A DNA stretch of 28,947 bases, from IMG/VR virus record IMGVR_UViG_3300033144_001262, positions 1 through 28,947 of that record, one strand, 5' to 3'. Positions 15,276 through 24,700 of the stretch are shown in pieces. Origin of the DNA: a virus. The translations under genes were made by a program, and so were the position numbers. The stretch's first letter is position 1. The number at the start of each line of letters is the position of its first letter. The notes below the pieces were generated by a model, which saw only the letters and a list, made by a program, of their open reading frames with translations, searched no databases and had not been told where the DNA came from.

Positions 15276-16019
15276 ATGAAAAAAATGACAAGAAAACCAC
15301 GAGTATACAAACTCAAATCAAACAAAACTCCCTTAAGCTTATTACTATCTTCTAGGCATTCTAAACATAAGCCTTTAATTTATTGGGACGAAGAAAAACA
15401 AGAAAACAGAACTTTAAGATACGCCACTAACCAGCGATCTATATTTGAAGACGAGCAAGACGGAACAGCTATAGTGGGCTCTATTGTTTTTGAAGACGGG
15501 TTCTTAAACACTAGAATAGAAGACAATTTATTACAACAATTTTTAGAATTACACCCAGATAATGGAACTTTATTTGTAGAGGTGGATGCTGAGCAAGATG
15601 CAGCTAAAGAAGTTGAGGTTTTAAATCACGAAGTAGACGCACTAGTAGCCGCATCGTCTTTAGAGATAGAGCAAATGGAAACTTTAGCTAAACTTTTATT
15701 AGGGTCTAATGTAAGTAGAATGAAGTCCTCTGAAATAAAAAGAGACATTTTACTTTATGCTAAGAATTACCCAACAGAGTTTCTAGAAGCCTTAGATGAT
15801 GACGACATGGAACTTCAAGGATTAGTTTTAAAAGCCTTTGATCAGAGCGTTCTTCAGTACAGAGCCAAGAAGAGAGAAATTTACTTTAACTTAAAGGATA
15901 ATAAAAAGAGATTAATGGTGGTTCCTTTTGGTGAGGATTACACTAAAGCTTTAATATCTTATTTCCACACTAGCAATGGAGAAGAGGTGTTAGACTACCT
16001 CGAGAAAAAAGTAAAATAA
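15276..16019 (+). CDS. Hypothetical head-associated protein
   Basis: This 247-residue protein has a basic N-terminus (MKKMTRKPRVYKLKSNKTPL), a beta-looking domain (about 20-100: KPLIYWDEEKQENRTLRYA, FEDEQDGTAIVGSIVFEDG, HPDNGTLFVEVDAEQDA) and an acidic helical C-terminal half (EVEVLNHEVDALVAASSLEI, ETLAKLLLGSNVSR). The string LRYATNQRSIFEDEQ resembles conserved proteins after the capsid gene in marine phages. A capsid decoration or head-completion role is possible. I see no enzyme motif. It has no promoter of its own and lies just after a strong terminator, so its expression should be much lower than that of the capsid gene. Confidence 0.55.
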   Translation: MKKMTRKPRVYKLKSNKTPLSLLLSSRHSKHKPLIYWDEEKQENRTLRYATNQRSIFEDEQDGTAIVGSIVFEDGFLNTRIEDNLLQQFLELHPDNGTLFVEVDAEQDAAKEVEVLNHEVDALVAASSLEIEQMETLAKLLLGSNVSRMKSSEIKRDILLYAKNYPTEFLEALDDDDMELQGLVLKAFDQSVLQYRAKKREIYFNLKDNKKRLMVVPFGEDYTKALISYFHTSNGEEVLDYLEKKVK

Positions 16020-16025
16020 AATACT

Positions 16026-16033
16026 TACCTTTG
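16026..16033 (+). promoter_or_regulatory. Bacteroidetes-type promoter -7 box (TACCTTTG)
   Basis: TACCTTTG fits TAnnTTTG and lies 25 bases before the ATG at 16059, six bases after the previous stop codon. The sequence continues TAATAAA, similar to the other boxes. No TTTG -33 element is apparent. Confidence 0.55.
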
Positions 16034-16058
16034 TAATAAAGATTAAAACAACTAGATA

Positions 16059-16469
16059 ATGACATTTGCGCAAATAAACACAAAAGGAAGAAGACAACCT
16101 GACGGAGAGCCATTACCTCAAACAAATTTAGTTTTTAGGCTAGATAAGGTTTTGGATGTAGCTACAGATTCTCCAGCAAGCGATAGGTTTTTAATTAGAC
16201 TACAAGATGCTGGTGAGGCATGTACTACTGCTGTACTTTTGACATTTAGCTATCCAGATGGCGGTGAGCCACCAGCTATAACAACAGATCAAGTAGCGGC
16301 TGTAAACAACAACTTAATAGCTATTATGAATGAAAACTTAACAGGTTCTTATACATCAACTACAGTAAACATTACAGATACTATACTAAAAGGAGTTGTT
16401 GGTTCAAATGGACTACAACCATACGTAAGAGCTGTAGACGTAACGTCAACTCAACCAAACCTCTCTTAA
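16059..16469 (+). CDS. Small hypothetical structural protein
   Basis: This 136-residue protein is soluble, Thr/Asn-rich and beta-like, without membrane segments. Notable parts are PLPQTNLVFRLDKVLDVA, SPASDRFLIRLQDAGEACTT and a C-terminal YVRAVDVTSTQPNLS. It resembles small proteins of head-tail regions only in composition and place. It has its own promoter and is followed 11 bases later by the next gene, so both are likely co-expressed between the capsid and ring-protein genes. A head decoration or minor virion role is an inference from position. Confidence 0.5.
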   Translation: MTFAQINTKGRRQPDGEPLPQTNLVFRLDKVLDVATDSPASDRFLIRLQDAGEACTTAVLLTFSYPDGGEPPAITTDQVAAVNNNLIAIMNENLTGSYTSTTVNITDTILKGVVGSNGLQPYVRAVDVTSTQPNLS

Positions 16470-16480
16470 AAACCCGAACA

Positions 16481-16978
16481 ATGATAAAATATTTAAAAAC
16501 TAGATATATAGTTCCAAATGATTCAACAGAGTTATTTGAATTACTCCCATTAAACGACATCTTAATTATAAGAAGCCAAGAGGCAGATAGAGTGGATGTT
16601 TTCACCCAACCTTCTGGATTTACTATAGGCTATAAAGGTACTGATCCAGAATCTCTTCCAGGTCAACTAGACGAGGAAACAGGATTAGTAAAAGGAGAAT
16701 CTTTAGGAGACATGCTTATAGATGCTATTGAGAGCGCTGTTGGCTCCAACTGGAGAGAAGTTGTAACAGTCCCAGAGGCGTATAACGCTATGATTCAATC
16801 AGCTTTAGAGCAAGGAGGAAACTGGGCATACCCAGGAATACCTGAAGCTGGTGATAAAGCGTTTATAGAAAGTGCAGCGGCTCAAGCAGCTAAAAAACAA
16901 GCTGAAGACGAAGCGGCTTTAAAAGAAGCTAAGAAAAGAGCGGCTGAAGAAGCTAAAGAGGCAGCTCAAGAAAAGTAA
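16481..16978 (+). CDS. Hypothetical protein with Ala/Lys/Glu-rich helical tail
   Basis: This 165-residue protein has an N-terminal beta-rich domain (MIKYLKTRYIVPNDSTELFE, ILIIRSQEADRVDVF), a middle region with LPGQLDEETGLVKGESLGDM and NWREVVTVPEAYNAM, and a long C-terminal helix (about 125-165) of Ala, Lys and Glu (AAAQAAKKQAEDEAALKEA). The tail looks like a coiled coil or lysine-rich arm. It lies before a terminator and after a small structural gene, within the head region. I do not recognise a function. A minor head or core protein is the most likely class. Confidence 0.5.
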   Translation: MIKYLKTRYIVPNDSTELFELLPLNDILIIRSQEADRVDVFTQPSGFTIGYKGTDPESLPGQLDEETGLVKGESLGDMLIDAIESAVGSNWREVVTVPEAYNAMIQSALEQGGNWAYPGIPEAGDKAFIESAAAQAAKKQAEDEAALKEAKKRAAEEAKEAAQEK

Positions 16979-17006
16979 TAAGCTTTTTTCATATAACACA
17001 ATATTA

Positions 17007-17034
17007 AGGGTGCTTTAGGGCACTCTTTTTTTTT
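17007..17034 (+). terminator. Intrinsic terminator before the ring-protein unit
   Basis: AGGGTGC (17007-17013) pairs with GCACTCT (17020-17026), including one G-T wobble, across a 6-base loop and is followed by a run of nine T. It ends the two-gene unit started at 16026. The next promoter box begins four bases after the T-run. Confidence 0.8.
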
Positions 17035-17037
17035 CCT

Positions 17038-17045
17038 TATCTTTG
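17038..17045 (+). promoter_or_regulatory. Bacteroidetes-type promoter -7 box (TATCTTTG) with 13-bp palindrome
   Basis: TATCTTTG lies 16 bases before the ATG at 17062, and its start is the start of CTTTGTAACAAAG (17041-17053), a perfect inverted repeat around one central base. TTTA at 17014-17017, 20 bases upstream, is a near-match to the -33 element but overlaps the terminator loop. It would transcribe the ring and nozzle genes. Confidence 0.7.
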
Positions 17046-17061
17046 TAACAAAGTACCTCAG

Positions 17062-17865
17062 ATGATAAATGAAATAAGAAATACAGTCCTCTCTTTACTT
17101 AATAAAAATAACAACGGGTACCTCACTCCTGAAGAGTTTAATTTATTTGCAGCTCAAGCGCAGTTAGAGGTTTATGAGTCTTATTTTTATGACCTAAATA
17201 ATTGGATTACTAAAAAAAACATGCGTAGATCGCACTCGGGGAGCGCTGATATAACTAGACAGCTCGAAGAAGTTATCGACACATTTACACAGTTCACCGA
17301 GTTAACTAGTATTGTAGGAAGTGATCAAACGTTTCAACTACCTGAAGACTGGTACACAACTGTAGAGGTTTTACGTAAAGAGGTTTGCGAAGGACCTCCT
17401 ACTACTATTATAGAGAGAACTGCCGAAAGAGTTAGTGAGTATAAAATAAGAGAACTACTCAGAAGTAATCTTACAGCTCCTACAGCTACTTTTCCGGCAT
17501 ATATATTTAGTCAACAAGGTGTGGCATTACCCGAAGGTACAGGAACATCTGCATACGGAAATTTAGGAAATCAAATTACACTTTACCCTGGACCAAGTAA
17601 TTGCCCAGGCCCAGTTCTAACTTGTTTTTTATCTTACTTAAGATACCCATTAACACCAAAATGGACATATAGTTCTATTGGACCAGATGGAGACCCTATA
17701 TACAATCCTAGTGCAGCTGATTACCAAGATTTTGAATTACCATTATCCGACTCTATAGATATAACTATAAAGATATGTGAATACGCTGGCTTAAGTATTA
17801 GAGAGAAAGAAGTTATACAGTTTGAGGCTATGCAAGAACAACAGCAACAACAACAAGAATCTTAA
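17062..17865 (+). CDS. Ring / head-tail connector protein, crAss-like
   Basis: This 267-residue protein opens with MINEIRNTVLSLLNKNNNGY, then LTPEEFNLFAAQAQLEVYES and LEEVIDTFTQF. That order is what I associate with ring proteins below the portal in crAss-like and marine podoviruses. An EF-hand-like loop is visible at 14-25 (NKNNNGYLTPEE, with Asn in place of Asp). The middle is beta-rich (QITLYPGPSNCPGPVLTCF), with YLRYPLTPKW (a tail-tube/connector-like strand), and the C-terminus ends in a Gln tract (EQQQQQQES). It is the first gene of a unit with the next adaptor and the nozzle, three bases apart. Confidence 0.7.
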   Translation: MINEIRNTVLSLLNKNNNGYLTPEEFNLFAAQAQLEVYESYFYDLNNWITKKNMRRSHSGSADITRQLEEVIDTFTQFTELTSIVGSDQTFQLPEDWYTTVEVLRKEVCEGPPTTIIERTAERVSEYKIRELLRSNLTAPTATFPAYIFSQQGVALPEGTGTSAYGNLGNQITLYPGPSNCPGPVLTCFLSYLRYPLTPKWTYSSIGPDGDPIYNPSAADYQDFELPLSDSIDITIKICEYAGLSIREKEVIQFEAMQEQQQQQQES

Positions 17866-17868
17866 GAT

Positions 17869-18783
17869 ATGAATGATATAACCTACTACACTAATAATGG
17901 TCAAAACCCTACTAACTTAAACTGGGGAAGCTATCAGTATGTATCATTAGAGGATATTGTTAGAAATTTTGAGTTAATGTTTGCTGGTGATGAAAACCTA
18001 GTAAGTAAACAAAACAGATATGTAATTAGATTTCACGCTAAAAGAGGAATCCAAGAAATAAACTATGATGCATTAAAGAATATTAAAATATTAGAGATGC
18101 AGGTTTGCAAAGACTTGAAGTATGTATTACCTCCTGACTATGTAAACTATGTAAGAATATCTCTATATGAAGGTGGTGTATTGTATCCTTTAATTGAAAA
18201 CTTTCAAACTAACTACTCATCAGCTTATCTACAAGACAACAACTGTGAAGTCCTATTTGACTTAGACGGAAACGCCTTAACCCCAAACAACTCTACAATT
18301 GATATGCAGAGAATAAAAGGGGTAAGACCAACGCTTTATTTAAATTTAGGACACCCCTACCACGAAAGAATGGGGTATTGTTGTGACGGCTTATGGTATT
18401 TCGACTATGGAGTAGGAGCTCATTATGGCTTAGAAACTTCTTTAGCTAATCAAAACCCTAACTATAGAATAGATAAAAGAGCAGGTGTAATTAACTTTAG
18501 CTCAGATATGGCAGACAAGTTAGTGGTTTTAGAATATGTATCAGACGGTTTAGAAAAAGGAGATGATGACGAAGTGGTGATAAATAAATTAGCAGAAGAC
18601 TATTTATATGCGTACATTAGATGGGCGATATTAGGAAATAAACTAGGAGTTCAAGAATATATTGTTAATAGAGCAAGAAAAGAGAAGACGGCAAAATTAA
18701 GAAACGCTAAAATAAGGTTAGGAAATCTTCACCCAAGTAGATTGCTAATGCCTTTACGTGGCAGAGATAAATGGATTAAATGA
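17869..18783 (+). CDS. Ring / adaptor protein
   Basis: This 304-residue protein has a signature N-terminal part: WGSYQYVSLEDIVRNFELMF, RYVIRFHAKRGIQEINYDAL and LPPDYVNYVRISLYEGG. I recognise this string of motifs in adaptor-type proteins of many marine and crAss-like podoviruses, where they form the ring between portal and tail. Residues 98-240 look like a beta domain, and the basic C-terminus (EYIVNRARKEKTAKLRNAKI, RGRDKWIK) could contact DNA or neighbouring subunits. Its stop overlaps the nozzle start (ATGA), so the two are translationally coupled. Confidence 0.7.
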   Translation: MNDITYYTNNGQNPTNLNWGSYQYVSLEDIVRNFELMFAGDENLVSKQNRYVIRFHAKRGIQEINYDALKNIKILEMQVCKDLKYVLPPDYVNYVRISLYEGGVLYPLIENFQTNYSSAYLQDNNCEVLFDLDGNALTPNNSTIDMQRIKGVRPTLYLNLGHPYHERMGYCCDGLWYFDYGVGAHYGLETSLANQNPNYRIDKRAGVINFSSDMADKLVVLEYVSDGLEKGDDDEVVINKLAEDYLYAYIRWAILGNKLGVQEYIVNRARKEKTAKLRNAKIRLGNLHPSRLLMPLRGRDKWIK

Positions 18784-21700
18784 AAACTACCGGGACTTTT
18801 ACTTCAGGCATAATGAATAAGGATCTCGATGAAAGGCTCATACCAAAGGGTCAGTATCGAGATGCTTTAAATATAGGGGTTTCTACTTCAGAAGCCTCTA
18901 ACGTAGGAGCTATAGAGAACATACTAGGAAACGTTCAAGCTGGAGGAGATTTATCTTTTTTAACAGATGACGCTGTTACGATTGGAGCTATAGCTCAAGG
19001 AGATAAGGAACAATTTTTTTGGTTTGTAAGCGACACTAATTTTGATTATGTTTTAAGATACCATGAGCCATCCGACACCACCGCTATACTCTTAAAAGAC
19101 ACTAAAGGCAGGGTGTTGAAATTTGATAATGAACACATAATAACAGGTGTTAATTTAATAGATGATTATTTATTTTGGACCGACAATTTAAATCAACCAA
19201 GAAGAATATTATCCACTAGAAGTTTTCCTTTAGACGGGTTTGAAGAGGATGATATTAGGGTAATAAGGAAACCACCTTTAAGTCCGGCAACTTTTATAAT
19301 GAATAATACTTATCAAGGGACAACAACGCCTTCGTCTGATATTAGGTTTGATAAAACAAATAATATTATACATAAGTATTTTAGGTTTGGTTATAGATGG
19401 AAATATGAATACAATGAGTATAGTTCGTTGTCACCATTTACCGCTACTGCATTTCAGCCTTTTTTTTATTTCTACAATTATGCCAATGTGAGTTTTTATT
19501 CCATGCAAAATACTTTTGATGAGATTGTATTAAGTGATATAGAAACAGGAGATGAGCAAGTAACAGATATTCAGGTTGTTTTTTATGACGAATATACCGG
19601 GTCTGTTTATGTGGTTGACACTTTTGATAAGGAAAAAAATGGATGGGGTAATAATACTTCGATTTCCATTAATTTCAATAATAATAAAATATCTGCACTT
19701 TTAGCTAATGATGAAATCACAAGATTATTTGACAACGTACCTTTACGTGCTAAGGCTCAAGAAGTTATTGGAAGCCGATTAATATATGGTAATTATGTTC
19801 AGGGTTATGACATAAGAAATACTAGAAATGAACCTATAACTATAGATTTTTACGCCGAACCCTTTAGTGTTGATTTCAACTCCCTTACTCTTGGGGCTAA
19901 CCCATTTAGTGGAAATTATCCTAGAAGAAGTTTTCATAGCAATCGAAACTATGAAGTAGGGTTAGTTTATTTAGATGATTACGGAAGAATGTCTACGGTT
20001 CTTACTCCTGAAATACTAAACACTCAGTTTACTAACACAGTAGCAATGGACCCAACCACAGCTACCACTATAAATGACATTAGGGTTTATATCAATAGCG
20101 AGCCCCCACAATGGGCTTCAAAATATAGAATTTACTTAAAACAATCAGACGCTAATGATTATGTAACTATATGGCCTTTGTTTTCTATAAAGACTGGAAC
20201 AGGTGATTATTGGTTTAAGATTTTAGGGTCTGACGTAGACAAGGTTCCTGAAGGAGCTTATATTTACATTAAAGCCATTAATGGAGTTGCTTTTGACAGC
20301 TCAGAGGAATATAAAGTATTAGAAGTTAAACAGCAAGAAGAAGGTTTTGTTCAAATAGGAAACTCAAACTCAACAGTTGACGCTCCAGCTGGAACTTACT
20401 TTAAACTACACTCAGAATACGTAGACTTATCTACAGATATAAATGTTTTCGATTCCCAGCAAGTAGATCAAGTAGCTCAAGGTGCTTATTATTGGGGGTA
20501 CAGAAATTATGATACTTTTGGAAAATACATAGGGCCATTAACAACAGACCCTGGAGTTGGTTCTTCCGTAATTAACGCAGCTACCGGTGGTTTACCTACA
20601 CAACACATTAAACAAATAGACCCTCCAATTTATTATGGTAATAGTGGTTATTTCAACGAAATAGAACTTAGAAAAAACTGGAAAGCCTCTCCTTATGAGA
20701 CCGATTCTACCAAGGATAGAAGGATTAAAGTTCAGATTTATCCAAATGAAAAATTCATGGTTCAGTTGATGAATAATAGCGGCAACTGGTATAATTATCA
20801 AACTTGGCAACCAGTTGATATTGCTCCCTACGTAAATAGTGACTACTTAATCGGGGACTCAGGTAATGGAATATGGTGCTATATACGATTTAATAAAGGA
20901 ACTAATTACGTTCCAGGGGATTATTTTATAATAAACATTCACACAGCTTTTGGAGCTAATGTTTTTGGACAGGTACCTGGGGACGATACAGAAGGAAGTG
21001 GAGCTCATTATAAAATATATGAATTTCAAGCGGCTAAATTATGTCTAACGGCTAATCTAGAAGACGGAGGAAGTGCTGATAGTGTCTACGGGTTATCACA
21101 ACCGATGAATGGTTTAAATACCTACCTCCCATTAAGAGATGTACCTATTGAGCCTGGTGCTATAATAGAGATAACTATTGCAGAAGATTATACGGTGGGG
21201 CCAGTCACTAATAACACTATTGGTGATACTGAAACAACCTACACTTCACCACCGTGTTCTAAGCGCTATAAAAACATAGAAGAATGGTGGTATGAAGAAG
21301 AGATATGGAGAGATGTAGAACACAAAATGGCTTACAAGTATCAACAAGACAGCGATATGAGTAGCTTTCAAAATATTAATGGAAAAAGGTTTTTCTTTAG
21401 GAGACTGCTTAATTATAAGTCCTTAGATTGGCAAAGTATTCCTGGAGCAACCGCAAGTGCCGCAATATTTGGTGGTATGGCATATACCTCACACGTTGGT
21501 GATTTTACTTTAAAAAATTGGTGGCAAGCGTACTCAAACAGAAGTCCACTTGATGATGGAATGGGTAATTACGCCACCTATGCTGAAATGGTTACTGAAG
21601 AAAGCGGAATTCAAATGTTTGTTTCATCTCAAGGGACTCATATTCAAGAATTTGATACCGATAAGAGAACTGTGATTCAAGTTGCAATGCAGGGAAGGGT

Positions 21701-24700
21701 AAAAATAATACAAACCGCTCCTGATGCTAAACCGATATTAGAAACTAAACCCACCATGGTGGATAACGACATTTTCCATGAAGCTCCATTTACCTTTGAT
21801 GTGTTTCCAGGAACAGCAGGAAGACTTCTTCATGAGGGTAATATCGCTAATCAATCTCAAGGAGGTAATCCGGCTATTATTAGCTTAAACCCTTCATCTA
21901 CCATATCTAACCCATCATACCCTTTAGACCCAACTCAATTTAATAGTGAGTTTAATTGCTTCACCTACGGAAATGGCGTAGAGGCTACTAAAATAAAAGG
22001 AGAATTAAGCGAGGCTCATCTTAAATATAGCCCTAGGGTTAGTTCTTTTATTGAAAAATATCAACAAGAATATTTACCGAGTAGCTTAACCTATAGTGGG
22101 GTTTTTGTAGAAAACACAAATATTAACAACTTAAACGAATTTAATCTTTCCTTAGGTAATTATAAAGACTTAAGTAGAGAGTATGGTCCTGTTGAAAAAC
22201 TTCACGCTAGAGATAATGATTTAGTGGCCTTGCAAGAGGATAAAGTATCTAAAGTGCTATATGGTAAAAACTTACTTTCTGACGCCACGGGAGGAGGTTC
22301 TATAGCTTCTATTCCAGAGGTATTAGGAACTCAAATACCATATGTAGGAGAATACGGAATAAGTAATAATCCTGAAAGTTTTGCAGCTTGGGGTCCTAAT
22401 ATGTTTTTTACAGATGTTAAGAGGGGTTCGGTAATGAGGTTAGGTAGAGATGGGTTGTTTGAGATATCTAATTTAGGTATGACAGATTACTTTAAAGATT
22501 TGAGTTCTAATGAATTTAATAAACAAAAACTAGGATGTATTGACCCATTTAAAGAGCAATATGTTTTATCAAGTACAGAAACTCTAGCGCCAGCATGTAC
22601 TTACTCTTTACGCCCTACATTTATACCTAGGTTCCCTAGAGTAACTAATGGCATTGATTATATCATAGAACTATTTTCTTCTGGAAATTGGCTGGTAGAG
22701 TTTACAGATACCGGTGATGGTACCAACTGGCTTACGGTGAATGGACAAACTCCTTCGTTAGGTGGCTTTGGAGATGAGGTTTTAACATTTAACTTAACTA
22801 ACAACGGAGGGCTACAGTCTCCCTCTAGAGAGTGTTTGGTTACATTTACATTTTGTGATGGAAGTACAGCGTCTGAAGTGTTTAAACAATCAGGAGCGCC
22901 AAAATTAGGAGGCTTAGTGTATGGTGTTGGAAAACCTACAGGAGGTAAAAAGGGCCTTGCAACTGGCTTAAAAAACACAACAATTAACTTTCAAGTAGAA
23001 GCTAACCCAGGTGGTTTAGTGCAAGAGTTTATTAACCAACCCATAGGAGTTGATGCTGAGGTTGCAACTCAAAAAGAGACAGTAGGTATAGAAGGAGAGG
23101 ACGGTGTTCCAACTAATGGCCAAGATGTAACTATAAGAGCATCTCAAGTAGGTGCTGTAGATACGTTACCATTCTGCTTTCTTTTAGGGCAAAAAATGTA
23201 TTATTTAGTTTCAGACACGTTCTATACATCTACCCAAATAGATGAGTTAATAAATGACCCAAACACCGTAGAAATAACTCCTACTCTTAATGTTGGGACA
23301 CAGTTATGGGAAGGAACTTATACTTTTAACCGACCTAATGATGAAGCTTATGTGTATAATGTAATAGACTATCGTGCACAAATAGAAGCGTCTGCTACAG
23401 CGCAATTCGATATACCTCTAGAAATGAACAATGTAGCTGACACATTTAGAGGAAAAGTTGATTTTACAAACAAAAACGGAAACGTAGAGTTTGATTACAT
23501 AGCTCCAGCTGGTGGCGCTAGATTTAGAGTGTTGATAGAAGATAGAGTTATAAGTACAACTGGTAGTGTTCCGGTAATAGGAGCAGGGTCGATGCCTATT
23601 TTTAATGTGCCGTTTGATGGCCCTTCTGTTTACGATGTAGAAATAGATTATCTAGGAACTAATGAAGCGGTTAGATTAATTACGCCTCTTCCCACTTTAA
23701 CAGAGTTTAAGTATCAAGTAGCCACAGGCAGTTTAGACCCTACTGATCCAGCTTACGTGTGTTCAGCGATACCAGCGTATTCTTCTAAGTGGCATGATGG
23801 AACAGCAGCACTTCCTGAAATTGGAAATATTATATATGAAAACCCATTTGGAACTACGCCGATGGTATCTCCTTTAAATATTCACCCTATAGATGAAAAC
23901 CCCGTAGTTGGTGGTAATCAAGAGTGGCTTAAGTTTGATGCGTCATCTACAGGTAAGGTTTTACAAAGAGGAGTGTGTACCCCATGTGCGGAAGTGGCGG
24001 TTCCTGTGATTACTGTTCCAGCTGTATATTCATTTAACACTAATGAAAACGTTAATATCCTACTAGAAGCTACAAATAACCCCACCTCTTTTCAAATTGT
24101 TAGTTCATCACCATGCGTAGGTTATTTATTGAGCTCTCAAGAAGGGGGTGTTGTTTCTTATACTGATTGTGATGGTAATGCAGCTTCTATAACTATTCAA
24201 GGGACTAATACTAATTCTAGAAACGCACCGGCTTTACCAGCAGTTAATACAAATGATATAACTATCGTGTCTACCACAGTTCCTGTTGTTTCAAGTGGAA
24301 ATGTTACGGTTGTAAATAAAGGCTTCAAAACAAACACGCCACAAGGCATGGATTTTGACGGAGAGCAAGGTAGAATTGTTATACCTAACGCACCGTCAGG
24401 AGTTTATGATTTCGAGGTTAGGGCTAGTAACTGCTTTGGAACAAGTAATACTGTGTCTGTAGTAATGGAAATAACAGATAATGTAACGAAAATGTTCCAA
24501 ATGGATATAGAAACACCATCACCCACTTCAGCTATAGCTTGTAGCATAACAGCTAGTTATATCCCTATGTTGCACACAGGAGACAATATAAACCCTCAAG
24601 TTAACGACACTATAATATTACCTAGCCCAGATAAGGGTAAGCCAAATACAACAGCCTATGGAGGTTTTGGTTTAGAAAAAGGTGTACTAGAGCCTAATTA

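Noticed and set aside
17830-17865. CAA/CAG run at the end of the ring protein as an unstable repeat
   Set aside because: Only a handful of Gln codons of mixed type; ordinary polar tail rather than a repeat element.
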